From Alteromonas macleodii ATCC 27126 (GTDB taxonomy: Bacteria; Pseudomonadota; Gammaproteobacteria; Enterobacterales; Alteromonadaceae), in contig NC_018632.1 of the NCBI RefSeq assembly GCF_000172635.2, forward strand, positions 1,612,001 to 1,676,000: 64,000 nucleotides of DNA. Reading direction: 5' to 3'. The first letter of the stretch is position 1. The number at the start of each line of letters is the position of its first letter. The notes under the pieces are model-generated. The model did no database searches and was not told where the DNA came from. It saw only the letters and a list, made by a program, of their open reading frames with translations. The position numbers and the translations under genes were made by a program. Below are positions 18,931 through 27,293 of this stretch, one piece after another.

Positions 18931-18978
18931 AATTATAAAAGCCTCGAATTATAAAAGCCTCGAATTATAAAAGCTTTA
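18931..18978. repeat. Three tandem copies of a 16-bp unit
   Basis: The unit AATTATAAAAGCCTCG is repeated at 18931-18946 and 18947-18962, and a third copy with a divergent end follows at 18963-18978. It lies in the gap between the symporter and the DUF2897 gene, upstream of the symporter, and may affect its promoter. Confidence 0.85.
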
Positions 18979-19024
18979 CTTAGGCTTCGATTAAAATGCC
19001 GCGATTGACGCTATCAGGATAGGG

Positions 19025-19234
19025 TTATTTCATAGGGGTGTTGCTGTCTTTATCTTGGTCTTTAACGGATGTATTCGCGCTTTCACTGTCCTTGTTTGAA
19101 TCGTCGTCACTATCATCATAAGGTTTAGAAGGTGTCGGAAATTTAAATCTAGCACTGTATTTAAGCAGCGTGATATTCCCAATCACAACGCCCAATACTA
19201 AAACAATAATGATGATGACCCAGGTAGTACTCAT
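19025..19234 (-). CDS. DUF2897 family small membrane protein
   Basis: A 69-aa protein with one N-terminal transmembrane helix (about residues 4-24, rich in Ile and Val), the LLKYSARFKFP motif that defines DUF2897, and a very acidic Asp/Ser-rich tail. The function is unknown. It lies 14 bases after the M15 peptidase gene and is the last gene of the run arsC-like-dapE-peptidase-DUF2897. Confidence 0.8.
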   Translation of the reverse strand: MSTTWVIIIIVLVLGVVIGNITLLKYSARFKFPTPSKPYDDSDDDSNKDSESANTSVKDQDKDSNTPMK

Positions 19235-19248
19235 AAAAATTCCGTAGG

Positions 19249-19935
19249 CTACAGCCCTTTGTTCAATACGTAGCGATTATACAAGCTAGGTAGCTGTGGC
19301 AAAATACATGTTTTGCCTTCTATATCGCTTTGTTCGATGGCTTTCGTAAAGCCATCTAAGTGCCTGGCATTTTCGAAAGCATACGCTGTGTTTTGAAAGC
19401 TTAAATGCCATGGCTCTACTGCGACGCCACCCGTATTAACCGAAAAAGGGCGATAAAAGCCAAACTGTTCCATATTGTCAGCTAGCCAACATGAAAGGGC
19501 ATGGCACGGTCCGCCAGAAAGGTATTCGCGTTCGACAAGATTAAACTTGCCCCCCCAGTTATGCACGGCAGCTCTGTCGTACACGTCGATGTCAGTGCCC
19601 CAGTGGTGGCGACTGCCGCCGGGAAGTGCTGACCATGTCAAAATAGCATGAAGCTTTTCATTATCGCTTAGTGCCTCGAATGGCAGTTCATCACCGTTGG
19701 TATTAAGAAGCTGTGCTTGACCTGCCCATTTGCGGTTAAAAATGGCTGTTTGCCTGTCGAAATCTCGAAAGCTACTGACCAACTGTAAGTCTATACCGTC
19801 TTTTTGCGCAGCATCTTGCATGGCAAGAAACGGCGATATCACGTCGCGATGCAGTCTATGGCCGTTGCCAGCATCAACGAGATAGTCGTTGTGCTGGCCC
19901 AACCACGCTTTTTCTGGCACTTGATTCATAACCAT
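19249..19935 (-). CDS. M15 family D-alanyl-D-alanine carboxypeptidase-like protein
   Basis: A VanY/LdcB-like zinc peptidase of about 228 aa, expected to trim peptidoglycan peptides. The zinc motifs are clear: LVSSFRDFDRQ (substrate Arg), GGSRHHWGTDIDVYD (first His and Asp) and VEPWHLSF (second His and catalytic Glu). No signal peptide or membrane helix is visible, so either it is cytoplasmic or exported by an unusual route. The start is uncertain (ATG at 19935 or 19929) because no good ribosome site is seen; it follows dapE by about 10 bases and may depend on coupled translation. Confidence 0.85.
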   Translation of the reverse strand: MVMNQVPEKAWLGQHNDYLVDAGNGHRLHRDVISPFLAMQDAAQKDGIDLQLVSSFRDFDRQTAIFNRKWAGQAQLLNTNGDELPFEALSDNEKLHAILTWSALPGGSRHHWGTDIDVYDRAAVHNWGGKFNLVEREYLSGGPCHALSCWLADNMEQFGFYRPFSVNTGGVAVEPWHLSFQNTAYAFENARHLDGFTKAIEQSDIEGKTCILPQLPSLYNRYVLNKGL

Positions 19936-19944
19936 CAATAGCGG

Positions 19945-21081
19945 CTATTGAGCCAGCAAGCGTTCTAAGATACCGAAGTACATATCAGCAAGCTGTTCAA
20001 GGTCAGACATTTTCACGCACTCGTCAATTTTGTGAATAGTGGCATTCACCGGGCCTAGCTCTATCACTTGTGCACCTGTTGGCGCGATAAAGCGACCATC
20101 TGATGTACCGCCAGCAGTAGACAGCACGGTAGGTGTTCCTTTAACCGCAGCTATTGCACCTTGAGTGGCTTCTAACAGGGCACCCGTATCGGTCAAAAAG
20201 GGTTGACCGTTAAACGTCCATTTAATCTCGTACTCCAGTTCGTGGGCTTCCAAAATTGCCGTGACTCTCTCAATGAGAATTTGGTCGGTTACTTCCGTTG
20301 AAAAACGGAAGTTGAAGCAAATGTGCATCTCGCCCGGGATCACATTGCCCGCACCTGTTCCCGCGTGAATGTTTGATATCTGGAAGCTGGTGGGAGGGAA
20401 AAAGTCGTTACCGTTATCCCAATGAGATTTAGCTAGCTCGTCAAGGGCTGCCATTGCACTATGAACAGGGTTTTTAGCTAAATGAGGGTAGGCGACATGG
20501 CCTTGGATACCTTTTACTATCAAATCACCCGTTAATGAACCTCTACGGCCATTCTTAACAATATCGCCTACTTCATCGGTTGAAGAGGGTTCGCCAACAA
20601 TACACCAATCAATTTTTTCGTTGCGGGCTTCAAGGGTATCAATAACGCGAGTGGTACCGTTTATAAAAGGGCCTTCTTCGTCGCTAGTAATAAGGTACGC
20701 AATACTTCCCTTGTGATCAGGGTATTTGTTCACAAACTCGCGGGTGGCTACTAGCATAGCGGCAAGACTGCCTTTCATGTCAGCTGCGCCGCGCCCATGC
20801 AGATAGCCGTCAACTTCTGTCGCGGTAAATGGCGGTGTTTTCCATGCTGACTCAGGGCCACTAGGCACTACATCAGTGTGGCCTGCGAAACAAAATACCG
20901 GGCCTTCTTTACCTCTGCGAGACCAAAGGTTCGTCGTGTCTTCAAATACCATGGTTTCATTATTAAACCCTAAAGCACCTAAAAACTCGCCCATGGCTTC
21001 TTGGCAACCTGCGTCTTCTGGCGTTACAGAACGGCGGTTTATTAATTGTTTAGCAATTTCAATAACAGAGTCGTTTAACAA
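19945..21081 (-). CDS. dapE: Succinyl-diaminopimelate desuccinylase
   Basis: Converts N-succinyl-LL-diaminopimelate to LL-diaminopimelate and succinate in lysine and peptidoglycan synthesis. The 378-aa M20 metallopeptidase shows the zinc motifs [27 protein letters not shown] and TSDEEGP, and the C-terminal GGTSDGRF of DapE. It overlaps the upstream ArsC/Spx-like gene by 7 bases, the same pairing found in E. coli (yffB-dapE). Next to an M15 peptidase, this is a cell-wall-linked run. Confidence 0.96.
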   Translation of the reverse strand: MLNDSVIEIAKQLINRRSVTPEDAGCQEAMGEFLGALGFNNETMVFEDTTNLWSRRGKEGPVFCFAGHTDVVPSGPESAWKTPPFTATEVDGYLHGRGAADMKGSLAAMLVATREFVNKYPDHKGSIAYLITSDEEGPFINGTTRVIDTLEARNEKIDWCIVGEPSSTDEVGDIVKNGRRGSLTGDLIVKGIQGHVAYPHLAKNPVHSAMAALDELAKSHWDNGNDFFPPTSFQISNIHAGTGAGNVIPGEMHICFNFRFSTEVTDQILIERVTAILEAHELEYEIKWTFNGQPFLTDTGALLEATQGAIAAVKGTPTVLSTAGGTSDGRFIAPTGAQVIELGPVNATIHKIDECVKMSDLEQLADMYFGILERLLAQ

Positions 21082-21422
21082 AATATTTCCTCATACTGCG
21101 CGGGTTTGAAGCCAATATAAAACGCGTTGTCATGAACAAGGATAGGGCGTTTAACCATGGCAGGATGAAGCTCTAGCAGAGCCAGTGCTTTATCTTTATC
21201 TAGATTCGCTTTCTCTTGCTCTTCTAGCTGGCGAAAGGTCGTGCCGCGTTTGTTGAGCATTGCTTCCCAGCCAAGCTCAGACTCGGCTCGTACAAGAAAG
21301 TCGTTATCTATCCCGTCCTTGCGGTAATCGTGAAATGTGAAAGCGATATCGTTGTCTGCTAACCATTTTTTTGCTTTTTTAATGGTGTCACAGTTTGGGA
21401 TCCCATAAAGGATTGTGCTCAT
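21075..21422 (-). CDS. ArsC/Spx-family thioredoxin-fold protein (YffB-like)
   Basis: A 115-aa thioredoxin-like protein beginning [20 protein letters not shown], with a single active-site-position Cys, and the conserved KRPILVHD segment near residue 90. YffB relatives lack arsenate reductase activity in known cases and may act on glutathione-linked thiols. It overlaps dapE by 7 bases, matching the yffB-dapE order of other gammaproteobacteria. Confidence 0.88.
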   Translation of the reverse strand: MSTILYGIPNCDTIKKAKKWLADNDIAFTFHDYRKDGIDNDFLVRAESELGWEAMLNKRGTTFRQLEEQEKANLDKDKALALLELHPAMVKRPILVHDNAFYIGFKPAQYEEIFC

Positions 21423-21647
21423 GGTGATTTATTCCGTACTACTTTGTTGTTTGTAAATGAAAGACGCTGGTTAGAACAGTGCCATTATGTGGCGCTGTTT
21501 CGAAGAGCTAGAGAAAATAGAAAACCGCAATAGCCCGAAAACAGTGCGCCTGTACATTTTTGTTTTTCAATGTGCTCCATCATACAAGCTGTTGATACGT
21601 TGATAAACTCACTTGCGATGATTTTTAATAGTAAATCATTCAGGGCT

Positions 21648-21683
21648 GAAAGCCTGTTTTACAATTAGGTCAACAGGCCTTAG
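21648..21683. repeat. Degenerate copy of the GGTCAACAGGCC repeat
   Basis: The segment AAAGCCTGTT ... AACAGGCCTT forms a hairpin (9 of 10 pairs), and its right part GGTCAACAGGCC matches the arm of the 150-bp element at 61989-62138. A further similar stretch (CTGTACATTTTTG) at about 21551-21563 suggests this is a decayed longer copy. It overlaps the stop of the EIIA-like gene and may act as its terminator. Confidence 0.6.
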
Positions 21684-22198
21684 AGGTAAAGTGTCAACAA
21701 CGTATCTTCGCCCGCTTCGACAAACTTTTGATGCGTAGGCACCACGCCGATAAGCGCATTTGCATTAAGCAACGTCATTGAACAGGTATTGCTAACACCG
21801 CGCTGCTTTAGCCATGCAGCATTCACGGTAAAAAGTACTTGTTTAAGTCTTATTTCATCGCCCCGCTTCAAAGAACAGGCGAATTGTGCGCCATGCAAAT
21901 GACTAGTATCGCCACCATATTTAATCTTGCATTTAAGGCCCGCGCTAGACTGTATGTCGATTGCGTAATCTAGCGGGGAAACGCTCAATACTTTACCAGC
22001 GAAAGGCGATAAGACAGTATTTGATGTTGAGCTTATTGCTGCACCAGGCCCCATAAGGCCACTTTTATAATAGGGATCGTCAATGTGTGAGAGTGAAACC
22101 ACTTGCCCTGAAAATGGGCTTAAAGTTACAAACTGCTTGGTAAAACTGTCTGGTGCGTATTGTAGTTGCTTAGCATTCACGGTATTAAACGTCCTCAC
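21680..22198 (-). CDS. EIIA-Glc-like domain protein lacking both active-site histidines
   Basis: A 172-aa protein whose residues 23-140 follow the glucose-type PTS EIIA fold: SPFSGQVVSL, GLMGPGAAI, SPFAGKV, then the active-site region. In E. coli EIIA-Glc, His75 and His90 carry out phosphate transfer; here the aligned positions are Tyr78 (DYAIDI) and Lys93 (KIKYGGDTS), while the neighbouring Gly and Asp are kept. It therefore should not be phosphorylated by HPr and may be a binding or regulatory protein. It overlaps the ACT-domain gene by 14 bases. The GTG start at 22198 is uncertain; another in-frame GTG lies at 22180. Confidence 0.8.
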   Translation of the reverse strand: MRTFNTVNAKQLQYAPDSFTKQFVTLSPFSGQVVSLSHIDDPYYKSGLMGPGAAISSTSNTVLSPFAGKVLSVSPLDYAIDIQSSAGLKCKIKYGGDTSHLHGAQFACSLKRGDEIRLKQVLFTVNAAWLKQRGVSNTCSMTLLNANALIGVVPTHQKFVEAGEDTLLTLYL

Positions 22199-22574
22199 TT
22201 ACCGAATAGCCAGCTTTCTTAAGCGCACTAATGGCATCTTTTAGTTTATTGTCTTTTACTAAAAAGAAGTCAGTGTCGAAGGTTGATACCACAAATATAG
22301 CCACTTTTGCTGATGCTAACACTTGGCCGATTTGGGCCATGATCCCTACCATGGACAAGTGCAAAGGCCCTAACAGTTCAAGTGCACGCCAACCTTCATC
22401 ACTATCTAGTGACGGTACGTCTACCGAGTCAGGCACAACAATAGATAGTTCATCTTCTGTTTTACCTAAGAAAAAAAGAGGGCTATTAAGCACAGATGCG
22501 GGGATATTGGTTTCAGGATCCAAGCTGTGAATGGTAAACAAAGATTCTCTGACTAAAAGTGTTTGTTTGGGCAT
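22185..22574 (-). CDS. ACT domain protein
   Basis: A 129-aa protein with tandem ACT-like halves, matching the small family in which the second half reads ALELLGPLHLSMVGIMAQIGQVLASAKVAIFVVSTFDTDF (first 20 residues or fewer are diagnostic: VGIMAQIGQVLA and VSTFDTDF). ACT domains bind amino acids or other small ligands and regulate partners. It is not fused to an enzyme. The downstream EIIA-like gene overlaps it by 14 bases, so the two products are probably made together; what they regulate is unknown. Confidence 0.8.
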   Translation of the reverse strand: MPKQTLLVRESLFTIHSLDPETNIPASVLNSPLFFLGKTEDELSIVVPDSVDVPSLDSDEGWRALELLGPLHLSMVGIMAQIGQVLASAKVAIFVVSTFDTDFFLVKDNKLKDAISALKKAGYSVSEDV

Positions 22575-22644
22575 GAGAAACCGAAAAAAAGATAACTTCG
22601 AAGATATTCACATTAAACCACTAACTGTGATTAAGTGCTACGTG

Positions 22645-22780
22645 TTATCCACTTAATCTGTGGATAAGTTTGTTGAGTAGTTTGGGGCTTTGTTGTAAGT
22701 GTATGTATTTAAAGGAATAAATAAACTGTACAAACAATGTTCAGTGGATAACATTCTCAATTTTACAAGCATTTTCCACA
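22645..22780. promoter_or_regulatory. Cluster of DnaA-box-like sites
   Basis: Four 9-mers near the DnaA-box consensus TTATNCACA lie within 136 bases: TTATCCACT at 22645-22653 (+), TTATCCACA at 22659-22667 (-), TTATCCACT at 22743-22751 (-) and TTTTCCACA at 22772-22780 (+). The first two face each other across a 5-base gap. There is no replication gene nearby, so this is more likely a DnaA-titration or DnaA-regulated site than an origin, if it is real. Confidence 0.45.
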
Positions 22781-22905
22781 GGCCATGTCTACAACTAAAA
22801 TAAAAAATGTTTTGTAATTTTGCAATTTCTTAGCTTGACAACCATGGCTTTTTTCAGAAATTTGCGTATTACTAAAACGCGAGATTCAAATGATCGAACT
22901 CTTTT

Positions 22906-22950
22906 GGCCATGTTGATCTTTGATGTACAGCAAAGGTCAATAGACTCTAG
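22906..22950. repeat. Short palindromic copy of the GGTCAACAGGCC repeat
   Basis: The left arm GGCCATGTTGATCTTTG and the right arm CAAAGGTCAATAGACTCTAG meet at a central GTAC, giving a compact fold-back of about 45 bases. Both arms match the ends of the 150-bp element at 61989-62138 with a few changes. Confidence 0.65.
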
Positions 22951-23206
22951 CCTTTTTACCTTTAAAACATCAGTACATTAAAATGATCTATTAGTTAACA
23001 AATATTCAGTAAGGTACTACTGTTAGTAGTTAATTTAGTCTTGGGTTTTGCTTATTGAAGCAATGGGGCATTGCGCTTATCAGTTATGTAGCTTACTAGG
23101 TATTTGATCTCTAACCAGAACAAGAGCGCTGACTAGAAAAAATGCCTCAACCATAAATAGAGCCCTTACAAAACAACAGCCCTAAAAAAAAACAGAGGGA
23201 GAGACA

Positions 23207-23572
23207 ATGTCAGATTCTTCATGGTGCGATATTACTGTAGAAAACGCAGACGAACTTGTCAGCTTTTATGAAGCGGTGATGGGATGGAAGAAAGAATCCA
23301 TAGATATGGGTGGCTACAATGATTATGTCATGATGAAGGCCGACGGCACACCTGTGGGCGGCATTTGTCATAAGCGGGGTGTAAACGCGCAGTACCCAAG
23401 CGGATGGATTAATTACTTTACCGTAGAAAATCTAGATGCCGCGTTGAAAGAAGTTACTTCCAAAGGTGGAAAGCAGGCGGGTGATATACGTCATCACGGC
23501 AAAGACAGCTTTTGTGTCATTATTGACCCAAGCGGCGCTGCGTGCGCGCTTTATGAAAAAGGCAGCAAGTGA
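23207..23572 (+). CDS. VOC family (glyoxalase-like) protein
   Basis: A 121-aa single-module vicinal-oxygen-chelate protein with two beta-alpha-beta-beta-beta units (SWCDITVENADELVSFYEAV and WINYFTVENLDAALKEV). Members include glyoxalases, dioxygenases and resistance proteins; the reaction here is unknown. The usual metal ligands are not all obvious. It ends inside a hairpin shared with the convergent hppD gene. Confidence 0.85.
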   Translation: MSDSSWCDITVENADELVSFYEAVMGWKKESIDMGGYNDYVMMKADGTPVGGICHKRGVNAQYPSGWINYFTVENLDAALKEVTSKGGKQAGDIRHHGKDSFCVIIDPSGAACALYEKGSK

Positions 23573-23586
23573 TGAGACTTGCTGCC
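23561..23586. terminator. Bidirectional hairpin between convergent VOC and hppD genes
   Basis: A perfect 10-bp stem GGCAGCAAGT / ACTTGCTGCC with a 6-nt loop. It includes the last codons and the stop of the VOC gene. There is no long T run, so termination strength is uncertain. Confidence 0.6.
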
Positions 23587-23609
23587 CTAGTATTGTGTTA
23601 GCTATCGAA

Positions 23610-24683
23610 TTACTTGTTTAGCACGCCGCGATTTACCTGATCGCGTTCAATCGACTCAAATAGTGCCTTGAAGTTACCCTCGCCGAAACCTTCATCTTGT
23701 TTGCGTTGGATAAATTCAAAGAACACTGGGCCGAAAACGGTTTCAGAAAATATCTGGAGCAGTAGGCGAGGCTCACCATTTTCCGTTGTGCCGTCCAATA
23801 GAATACCGCGCTTTTGTAGCTCATCTACGTTTTCGCCGTGCCCAGGAAGACGTTCTTCAAGCATATCGTAGTAAGTGTTTGGTGGAGGCGTCATAAACTT
23901 CATGCCTTTCGCTTTAAGCTTGTCTAAACACGCCACTAGGTCGTCACAAGCGAAAGCGATATGCTGAATACCTTCACCATTGTACTTCATTAAGAACTCT
24001 TCAATTTGGCCACCACCGCCAACCGCCTCTTCATTTAGCGGTATGCGAATTTTACCGTCTGGCGCCGTCATTGCTTTCGATAATAGACCTGTGTATTCAC
24101 CTTTAATATCGAAATAGCGAATTTCTTTAAAGTTGAATAGCTTTTCGTAGAACCCTGCCCAGAAATTCATGCGGCCGCGGTACACATTATGGGTGAGGTG
24201 ATCGAGCGTATGGAAGCCACATCCTTCAGGATGGCGATCAACGCCTTCAATCCAATTGAAGTCGATGTCGTAAATGGTATTTTCGCCTTCATAACGGTCT
24301 ATAAGGTAAAGCATCGCACCGCCAATACCTTTAATAGCAGGAAGTTTCAGTTCCATTGGACCGGTATGGGTATCCATAGGCTGAGCACCGCGGGCAAGCA
24401 CTTCTTTATATGCGTGCTGTGAATCTTTAACGCGGAATGCCATACCACACGCTGATGGACCGTGTTCTTCGGCATAATAGGCTGCATGACATTTCTTTTC
24501 GTAGTTACTTAATAAATTGATGTCGCCTTGACGCCATAATTCCACGTCTTTTGATTTGTGGCGAGCAACAAGGGTAAAGCCCATAGCTTCAAAAATGGGT
24601 TCCAACATGCCCTTTTTCGGCGCAGTGAACTCTAAAAATTCAAACCCGTCTAAACCAATAGGGTTTTCAAACAAATCAGCCAT
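23610..24683 (-). CDS. hppD: 4-Hydroxyphenylpyruvate dioxygenase
   Basis: Converts 4-hydroxyphenylpyruvate to homogentisate with Fe(II) and O2 in tyrosine degradation. The 357-aa protein has two VOC modules with the iron ligands visible in the C-terminal one: His in [11 protein letters not shown], His in [11 protein letters not shown] and Glu in VFFEFIQRK. The length is normal for bacterial HPPD. A ribosome site GAGGAT precedes the ATG. The next enzyme, hmgA, is 293 bases upstream in the same direction, leaving room for separate promoters. Confidence 0.96.
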   Translation of the reverse strand: MADLFENPIGLDGFEFLEFTAPKKGMLEPIFEAMGFTLVARHKSKDVELWRQGDINLLSNYEKKCHAAYYAEEHGPSACGMAFRVKDSQHAYKEVLARGAQPMDTHTGPMELKLPAIKGIGGAMLYLIDRYEGENTIYDIDFNWIEGVDRHPEGCGFHTLDHLTHNVYRGRMNFWAGFYEKLFNFKEIRYFDIKGEYTGLLSKAMTAPDGKIRIPLNEEAVGGGGQIEEFLMKYNGEGIQHIAFACDDLVACLDKLKAKGMKFMTPPPNTYYDMLEERLPGHGENVDELQKRGILLDGTTENGEPRLLLQIFSETVFGPVFFEFIQRKQDEGFGEGNFKALFESIERDQVNRGVLNK

Positions 24684-24975
24684 AGCGATACATCCTCAAC
24701 GTAAATCACATTTTATAATTGTTACCTGATTGTAAGGGCGCAGTGAAAAAGCAAGCAATAGGTGTCGAGTTCAAGGATTTTGGGCATGGAAAGCAAAGCT
24801 GTAACGTTTTGTTTTCACCCGTGAATGAGATGCTGAGTTAGGGAAAGCTGACTTCCCCTAACTTGTTGAAAATAAATGATATTGAGCAAATGTGATGCTT
24901 GTCGGTTGTGTTCAAAAATCAGTACAATTGCTTGTTTAGGTATCGGTACGTGTAACGTTACAAATCCCAGGGAGC

Positions 24976-26271
24976 TTATTTTTCACCATCGTAGTACTTT
25001 TTAAGGCCTTTCCAGCACGCCAAATAATCTCGTTGACGAATATAACTGTTTAAAGCGAACTCCGTTGGCGCAATGGCATAGCGAGATTCAAACATAAACG
25101 CCAGCGTGTTTTCATAACGCTGCGGTGAAAGCTCGGCGTTCGAGGCTTTTTCAAATACTTCAGCTTCTGGGCCATGGGGAGTCATACAGTTGTGAAGGCT
25201 CATGCCGCCGGGCACAAAACCGTGTTCTTTGGCGTCGTACATCCCCTCAATTAGCCCCATAAACTCGCTCATAATATTTCTGTGGTAATACGGTGGGCGA
25301 AAAGTATTTTCAGCAACCATCCACCTTGGAGGGAAAATAACGAAGTCAACGTTCGCCGTACCTTCCAGCTCAGATGGTGAGGTAAGCACGGTAAATATAG
25401 ACGGATCCGGGTGGTCAAAACTTACGGTGTTCATAACGTTGAAACGGGACAAATCATATTTATAAGGGGCAGAGTTACCTACCCAAGCCACCACATCAAA
25501 GGGAGAGTGATCGAGTTTTGCTTCGAACAAATTTCCACAGAACTTGTTTACCAAAGTGTGAGGCGTCTCATTATCTTCAAACCAGGCCGTGGGATAGCAA
25601 AAATCACGCTGGTTCGCATAGCCATTCGCGCCTACAGGGCCACGCTCTGGCAGCACAAAAGGATGACCGTAGTTTTCGCATATATATCCGCGAATTGGCC
25701 CATTAATAGGGTTAACCGAAAAACGAACGCCACGAGGAATAACGGCTATTTCACCTACAGACAAGTTGAGCCTACCAAACTCGGTGGTGATCAGCATGTC
25801 GCCTAGCTGGGGGACAATAAGCATTTCTCCGTCTGATGAGTAGAAAACACGATTTTGCATATTAGCACTGGCACTGTAGCAGTGAATGCCCATACCTACT
25901 TGGGCTTTAGCGTCACCGTTAGTGGCGATGGTTACAAGCGAGTCTACAAAATCAACGTCTTTGTCTGGTAAGGGAACAGGATCCCACCTAAGTACATTCG
26001 GAGGGCAATGGACATCAGACTCAGGTGCTGTTTTTACCAGGCCGTTATCAATTTTTTCAAAGTCGCCCATAGCAATAGAGGGGCGTAAACGATAGGTCCA
26101 GCTGCGGCGGTTTTCTGCTCGTGGGGCAGTAAATGCTGTACTGCTAAACTGTTCAGCGTAAAGCTTATAATTCACTTTTTGTGGGCTGAACTGGCCTTTA
26201 GGAAGGGCACCCGGCAGTGCCTCTGTCTCGTGCTCGTTATTAAAACCCGTTAAATACGACAAATTATCCAT
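24976..26271 (-). CDS. hmgA: Homogentisate 1,2-dioxygenase
   Basis: Opens the ring of homogentisate to maleylacetoacetate. The 431-aa protein matches the family from end to end: YLTGFNNEHETEALPGALP near the start, the metal-binding cupin region with PPYYHRNIMSEFMG, and the C-terminal GGMSLHNCMTPHGPE. The start at 26271 has GGAGGG upstream; the in-frame codon at 26283 is less likely. Together with hppD it gives the upper homogentisate pathway; maiA and fahA are not in the window. A MarR regulator is divergent. Confidence 0.96.
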   Translation of the reverse strand: MDNLSYLTGFNNEHETEALPGALPKGQFSPQKVNYKLYAEQFSSTAFTAPRAENRRSWTYRLRPSIAMGDFEKIDNGLVKTAPESDVHCPPNVLRWDPVPLPDKDVDFVDSLVTIATNGDAKAQVGMGIHCYSASANMQNRVFYSSDGEMLIVPQLGDMLITTEFGRLNLSVGEIAVIPRGVRFSVNPINGPIRGYICENYGHPFVLPERGPVGANGYANQRDFCYPTAWFEDNETPHTLVNKFCGNLFEAKLDHSPFDVVAWVGNSAPYKYDLSRFNVMNTVSFDHPDPSIFTVLTSPSELEGTANVDFVIFPPRWMVAENTFRPPYYHRNIMSEFMGLIEGMYDAKEHGFVPGGMSLHNCMTPHGPEAEVFEKASNAELSPQRYENTLAFMFESRYAIAPTEFALNSYIRQRDYLACWKGLKKYYDGEK

Positions 26272-26283
26272 AAACCCTCCCAC

Positions 26284-26668
26284 AGGCGGCCATCGATGTG
26301 GCTGTACAGATGAATGCTAAATAAAAGTAGTTACAAATGAAACTATGTGGTTTAGGCTAGAGGTAAATGAAATGTAAATCAATGGCCGTGGGCGAGTAGA
26401 GGGAATAGAACCAACGTCATTTGGTACGCTAGCTTTACACCTTTTATGTGAGGGCCATTACAAGGTTACACGTATTGCGTGTTTTTAATGCACGATGTTA
26501 GCTGTGAAAGTTACCTGGGTTAATGTTGAACGCGCCTGAACGCTCGACAGATGGTAGCGACACTGTGGGTATAAGTAACGCCTAAGGTAAATGAAAAACA
26601 ACCATGGCTTTTAAGGCGGTCGCAGAAGTAAAAATAGCAAGAGTAATACAGTGATAAGGGCTTAAAAC
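26284..26668. other. Intergenic region between hmgA and the MarR gene
   Basis: This 385-base divergent region must contain promoters for hmgA and probably the MarR gene. I see no gene in it and no clear palindrome that I would call an operator. Confidence 0.5.
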
Positions 26669-27097
26669 ATGCAGCTAGAAGATATGCTTGCCTACAAGGT
26701 AGCCATGCTCGCGAGCGATTTAAGTGAATCGCTCTCAAAAGAATATGCAGAATATAAACTTACTAAACCAGAGTGGCGAATCTTAGCCACATTAGGCGGC
26801 CGAAATGAAAGCTCGCCAAAATCACTGCTAACGGCAAAAGAAATCGCTATTGCAACACGACTAGATAAAGTGCAGGTTTCGCGAGCGCTGGAGCGATTGG
26901 TTAAGCGAGATGCTATCGTTAAGCGTGTGAGCAAGCGAGATAAACGGGCCACATTAATTTCATTGTCAGTGGAAGGAGAACGAATCTATCGGGCGCTGTT
27001 GCCTAAAATTGTGGCTTGGCAAAATAAGCGTTTGGAAAATATCAATGAAGATGAGTATCGAATATTTGTAAAAGTGATAGATGCACTAACGCCTTAA
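26669..27097 (+). CDS. MarR family transcriptional regulator
   Basis: A 142-aa winged-helix regulator. The family core is clear: LTKPEWRILATL, AKEIAIATRLDKVQVSRALERL (recognition helix) and KRVSKRDKRATLISLS (wing). MarR proteins usually repress divergent genes until a phenolic ligand binds. Its position opposite hmgA suggests control of homogentisate/tyrosine breakdown, which is inference only. Confidence 0.88.
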   Translation: MQLEDMLAYKVAMLASDLSESLSKEYAEYKLTKPEWRILATLGGRNESSPKSLLTAKEIAIATRLDKVQVSRALERLVKRDAIVKRVSKRDKRATLISLSVEGERIYRALLPKIVAWQNKRLENINEDEYRIFVKVIDALTP

Positions 27098-27293
27098 GAT
27101 TCGGGTGAAGTCGTTGAAAAGTCTGGTCTGAGCAGATGTGAGGGCATTGCTATAAAGGTTACTTTCGCGCCTTTAACTGTTAAATTCCCCCGAAACTAAT
27201 TAAATGGGGAAGTTATTGGATTTATTGGTCATGGCTTGCTACCCCCTAAATATTTATCAAGCGCTTCTATTCGGCGCACAGCGAGGACATTGA

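Larger units (their letters stand above)
22575..23206. other. Long gene-free AT-rich region between the ACT and VOC genes
   Basis: These 632 bases separate divergent genes and hold no convincing gene. They contain four DnaA-box-like 9-mers, AT-rich stretches, a copy of the palindromic repeat, and four GATC sites (22892, 22915, 22985, 23106). Ribosome site GGGAG for the VOC gene lies at the right end. Confidence 0.7.

Noticed and set aside
21680..22198. A normal PTS EIIA-Glc component
   Set aside because: Both phospho-transfer histidine positions are changed (Tyr78, Lys93), and no ptsH, ptsI or EIIBC gene lies nearby.
22645..22780. This site as the chromosomal origin of replication
   Set aside because: Only four DnaA-like boxes, and none of the usual origin neighbours (dnaA, dnaN, mnmG, mioC, rpmH). 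A DnaA-titration or regulatory site is as far as the sequence allows.
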